Assembly: GCF_009928425.1 (NCBI RefSeq)
Contig: NZ_JAABNS010000001.1
Location: 3,224,001-3,288,000 of the forward strand
Source: Pseudarthrobacter sp. ATCC 49987
GTDB lineage: Bacteria > Actinomycetota > Actinomycetes > Actinomycetales > Micrococcaceae
Direction of reading: 5' to 3'
DNA length: 64,000 nucleotides
Positions 62,248 to 64,000 of this stretch are shown here, one piece after another (position 1 is the stretch's first letter; each line of letters starts with the position of its first letter). Position numbers and translations under genes: made by a program. The notes beneath the pieces were generated by a model. That model did no database searches. It was not told the origin of the DNA and saw only the letters and a program-made list of their open reading frames with translations.

Positions 62248-62973
62248 ATGACGAACAATCTGAGCGTTGTGATCAACTCCGACGCGCAGCAGGTTTGGAC
62301 GATGCTGCGCGAACCCGCCAAGGTTGCCCAGTGGCACGGCTGGGAAGCCGATGACCAGGCGGCCGAGATCAATGAAATCTACTTCAGCCCCAATGTGATC
62401 GAAGGCGCCGACCACACCTCGCTCGTGGTCGATGGCGGGGACGTGTTCACCTTGAAACCGGTCCCGTCCGGCACGGAGGTCAGCGTCACGCGGGCCGCGG
62501 TGGACCACAATTCCGAATGGGCCGCCTGGGACGAGGACATTACTCAGGGCTGGCTGACCTTTATCCAGCAGCTCCGCTTCGCCCTCGAACGGCATCCGCA
62601 CGGCAAGCGCCGAACCTTCTTCTTCTCCGTTCCCGGGAACGAGGGGTCCGCCATTGAAAAGCTGGGCCTATCGGACGTTCCCAAGCCCGGCGAGCCGTAC
62701 TCGCTCACCTTGGCCACGGGCGAGGAAGTCTCCGGAAAGGTCTGGTTCCGCAGCAACCATCAGGTGGGCCTCACAGTCCACCCTTACGCGGAGCACGGAG
62801 AGGGCCTGGTGATCGTGGCGGACCAGCCGGCCATCAAGGACATCCGGCCTGAAGGCGGATCCCTGGTCATCGTCTCCACCTACGGCCTCGGGGCGCACCA
62901 GCTGGAGTCCATCCGCAAGTACTGGGACGAGTGGCGGGCTGAGAACTACCCCACATCCGATCCACTGCACTAA
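62248..62973 (+). CDS. SRPBCC-type protein (possible)
   Basis: A 241-residue protein starting LSVVINSDAQQVWTMLREPA then KVAQWHGWEADDQAAEINEI, the usual beginning of an AHSA1/Bet v1-like domain. A second part with FFSVPGNEGSAIEKLGLSDV and GKVWFRSNHQVGLTVHPYAE follows. It is the second such protein in the window. The ligand is unknown. ATG 62248 is 48 bases after the preceding stop. Confidence 0.8.
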   Translation: MTNNLSVVINSDAQQVWTMLREPAKVAQWHGWEADDQAAEINEIYFSPNVIEGADHTSLVVDGGDVFTLKPVPSGTEVSVTRAAVDHNSEWAAWDEDITQGWLTFIQQLRFALERHPHGKRRTFFFSVPGNEGSAIEKLGLSDVPKPGEPYSLTLATGEEVSGKVWFRSNHQVGLTVHPYAEHGEGLVIVADQPAIKDIRPEGGSLVIVSTYGLGAHQLESIRKYWDEWRAENYPTSDPLH

Positions 62974-63006
62974 GGGTTGGACGCTGTTAGCTGGCACACT
63001 TGAACG

Positions 63007-64000
63007 GTGCCAGCCATTCCTGAATCACCTGTGTCATCACTCCTGCCGGCCCGGCAGTCCGAGTTTTCCTTCCGAGTGGGCAAACGCCTGAGCGAAAGCT
63101 GTTCACCGTCGGAGGCCCAGGTCAGCGCCAACGGCGGGGAGTTCCTCGGCCGCACCGGCACCATCACCACTCCGCACGGCGAGATCCAGACCCCTGCGTT
63201 CATCGCCGTCGGCACCAAGGCCACGGTCAAATCGGTACTGCCGGAATCCGTCGCCGAGCTGGGCGCACAGGCCGTACTGGCCAACGCCTACCACCTGTAC
63301 CTGCAGCCCGGCGCGGACATCCTGGACGAGGCCGGCGGGCTGGGCGACTTCATGAACTGGCGCGGCCCCACGTTCACCGACTCCGGCGGGTTCCAGGTGA
63401 TGAGCCTGGGCTCCGGGTTCAAGAAGGTCATCGACATGAAATCGGTCGACCATTCGGGACCCGACGACGCCGTCGCCCCCGGCAAGGAACGCCTGGCCCA
63501 CGTGGACGAGGAAGGCGTGTGGTTCAAGAGCCACCTCAACGGCGACCGGCACCGCTTCAGCCCGGAGATCTCCATGAACGTCCAGCACCAGATCGGCGCG
63601 GACATCATGTTCGCCTTCGACGAGCTCACCACGCTGCAGAACTCCCGCGACTACCAGGAGGAGTCACTGGAGCGCACCCGCCGCTGGGCCGAGCGCTGCA
63701 TCACCGAGCACTTCCGGCTCACGGACGAGCGTGCCGGGAAACCGTACCAGGCGCTCTTCGGCGTGATCCAGGGTGCCCAGTACGAGGACCTGCGCCGCAA
63801 GGCCTGCCGGGATCTCGGCGCCATGAACTTCGACGGCTTCGGCATCGGCGGGGCGCTGGAGAAGGAGAACCTGGGCACGATCGTGAGGTGGTGCAACGAG
63901 GAACTGCCGGAGAACAAGCCCCGGCACCTGCTCGGCATCTCCGAACCGGACGACATCTTCACGGCGATCGAGAACGGCGCGGACACCTTCGACTGTGTCT
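63007..64000 (+). CDS. tgt: tRNA-guanine transglycosylase (partial, cut by window end)
   Basis: The visible 331 residues match the Tgt family: FLGRTGTITTPHGEIQTPAF, VGTKATVKSVLPESVAELGA, NAYHLYLQPGADIL, the catalytic FTDSGGFQVMSLG and FGIGGALEKENLGTIVRWC. Tgt exchanges guanine-34 for queuine or preQ1 in tRNAs for Tyr, His, Asp and Asn. The N-terminus to about residue 45 is longer than in E. coli and may be mis-started: GTG 63007 is chosen, and a later start is possible. The zinc-binding C-terminus lies beyond the window. Confidence 0.92.
   Translation, partial: MPAIPESPVSSLLPARQSEFSFRVGKRLSESCSPSEAQVSANGGEFLGRTGTITTPHGEIQTPAFIAVGTKATVKSVLPESVAELGAQAVLANAYHLYLQPGADILDEAGGLGDFMNWRGPTFTDSGGFQVMSLGSGFKKVIDMKSVDHSGPDDAVAPGKERLAHVDEEGVWFKSHLNGDRHRFSPEISMNVQHQIGADIMFAFDELTTLQNSRDYQEESLERTRRWAERCITEHFRLTDERAGKPYQALFGVIQGAQYEDLRRKACRDLGAMNFDGFGIGGALEKENLGTIVRWCNEELPENKPRHLLGISEPDDIFTAIENGADTFDCV

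Overview
The window looks like chromosomal DNA of a high-GC actinobacterium, most likely Micrococcaceae (Arthrobacter/Pseudarthrobacter-like). The reasons are strong G/C bias at third codon positions, many GTG starts and 4-nt gene overlaps, an IdeR/DtxR-type iron box, an ANTAR regulator, an Lhr-type helicase beside an Nei2-type glycosylase, and the general gene repertoire. The genus is inferred from gene content, not from a marker gene. I saw no rRNA, tRNA, CRISPR array or intact insertion sequence.

Left part (1-16.6 kb) is accessory-like: low coding density, several remnants and long gene-poor gaps. It holds the end of a gene entering from the left, a lipoprotein, a CPBP membrane protease with an odd N-terminus, a membrane protein/lipoprotein pair, a P-loop kinase remnant, and a YegP-like/PAS-ANTAR pair. 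Then comes a self-contained fructan-utilisation locus (6.5-15.1 kb): a secreted GH32 levanase/inulinase with nested inserted modules, a sugar ABC transporter, a PfkB sugar kinase, an ABM-fold monooxygenase and a LacI-type regulator. Three copies of one 12-bp operator sit at the control points. The locus is bracketed by two copies of an A/T-rich palindromic element. To its right lie a cytosolic trypsin-like protease and the last 37 codons of a short-chain dehydrogenase. The island may therefore have landed in, and largely replaced, an older dehydrogenase locus.

Middle part (16.6-31 kb) is core-like. It carries PEP synthase with its regulatory kinase/phosphatase. It also carries an amino-sugar (peptidoglycan-sugar) operon on the minus strand: murQ, a binding protein, two permeases, a BadF-type kinase, nanE and nagB. 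A divergent RpiR/MurR-type regulator with paired 15-bp sites controls it. A YcnI copper-type surface protein locus and a DUF4232 lipoprotein follow.

Right part (31-64 kb) is mostly housekeeping. It holds Lhr helicase overlapping Nei2 glycosylase, a YczR-like MocR regulator divergent from a YczE-like membrane protein, and an ArsR/SRPBCC pair. It also holds an RluA-type pseudouridine synthase, a DedA protein, PEP carboxylase, a TetR/reductase system split by an acyltransferase, and an acyl-CoA dehydrogenase/SDR pair. Next come a GH76 protein, an iron ABC transporter behind an iron box, a glycogen-debranching-type enzyme, several small conserved proteins, and the start of tRNA-guanine transglycosylase, cut by the window end.
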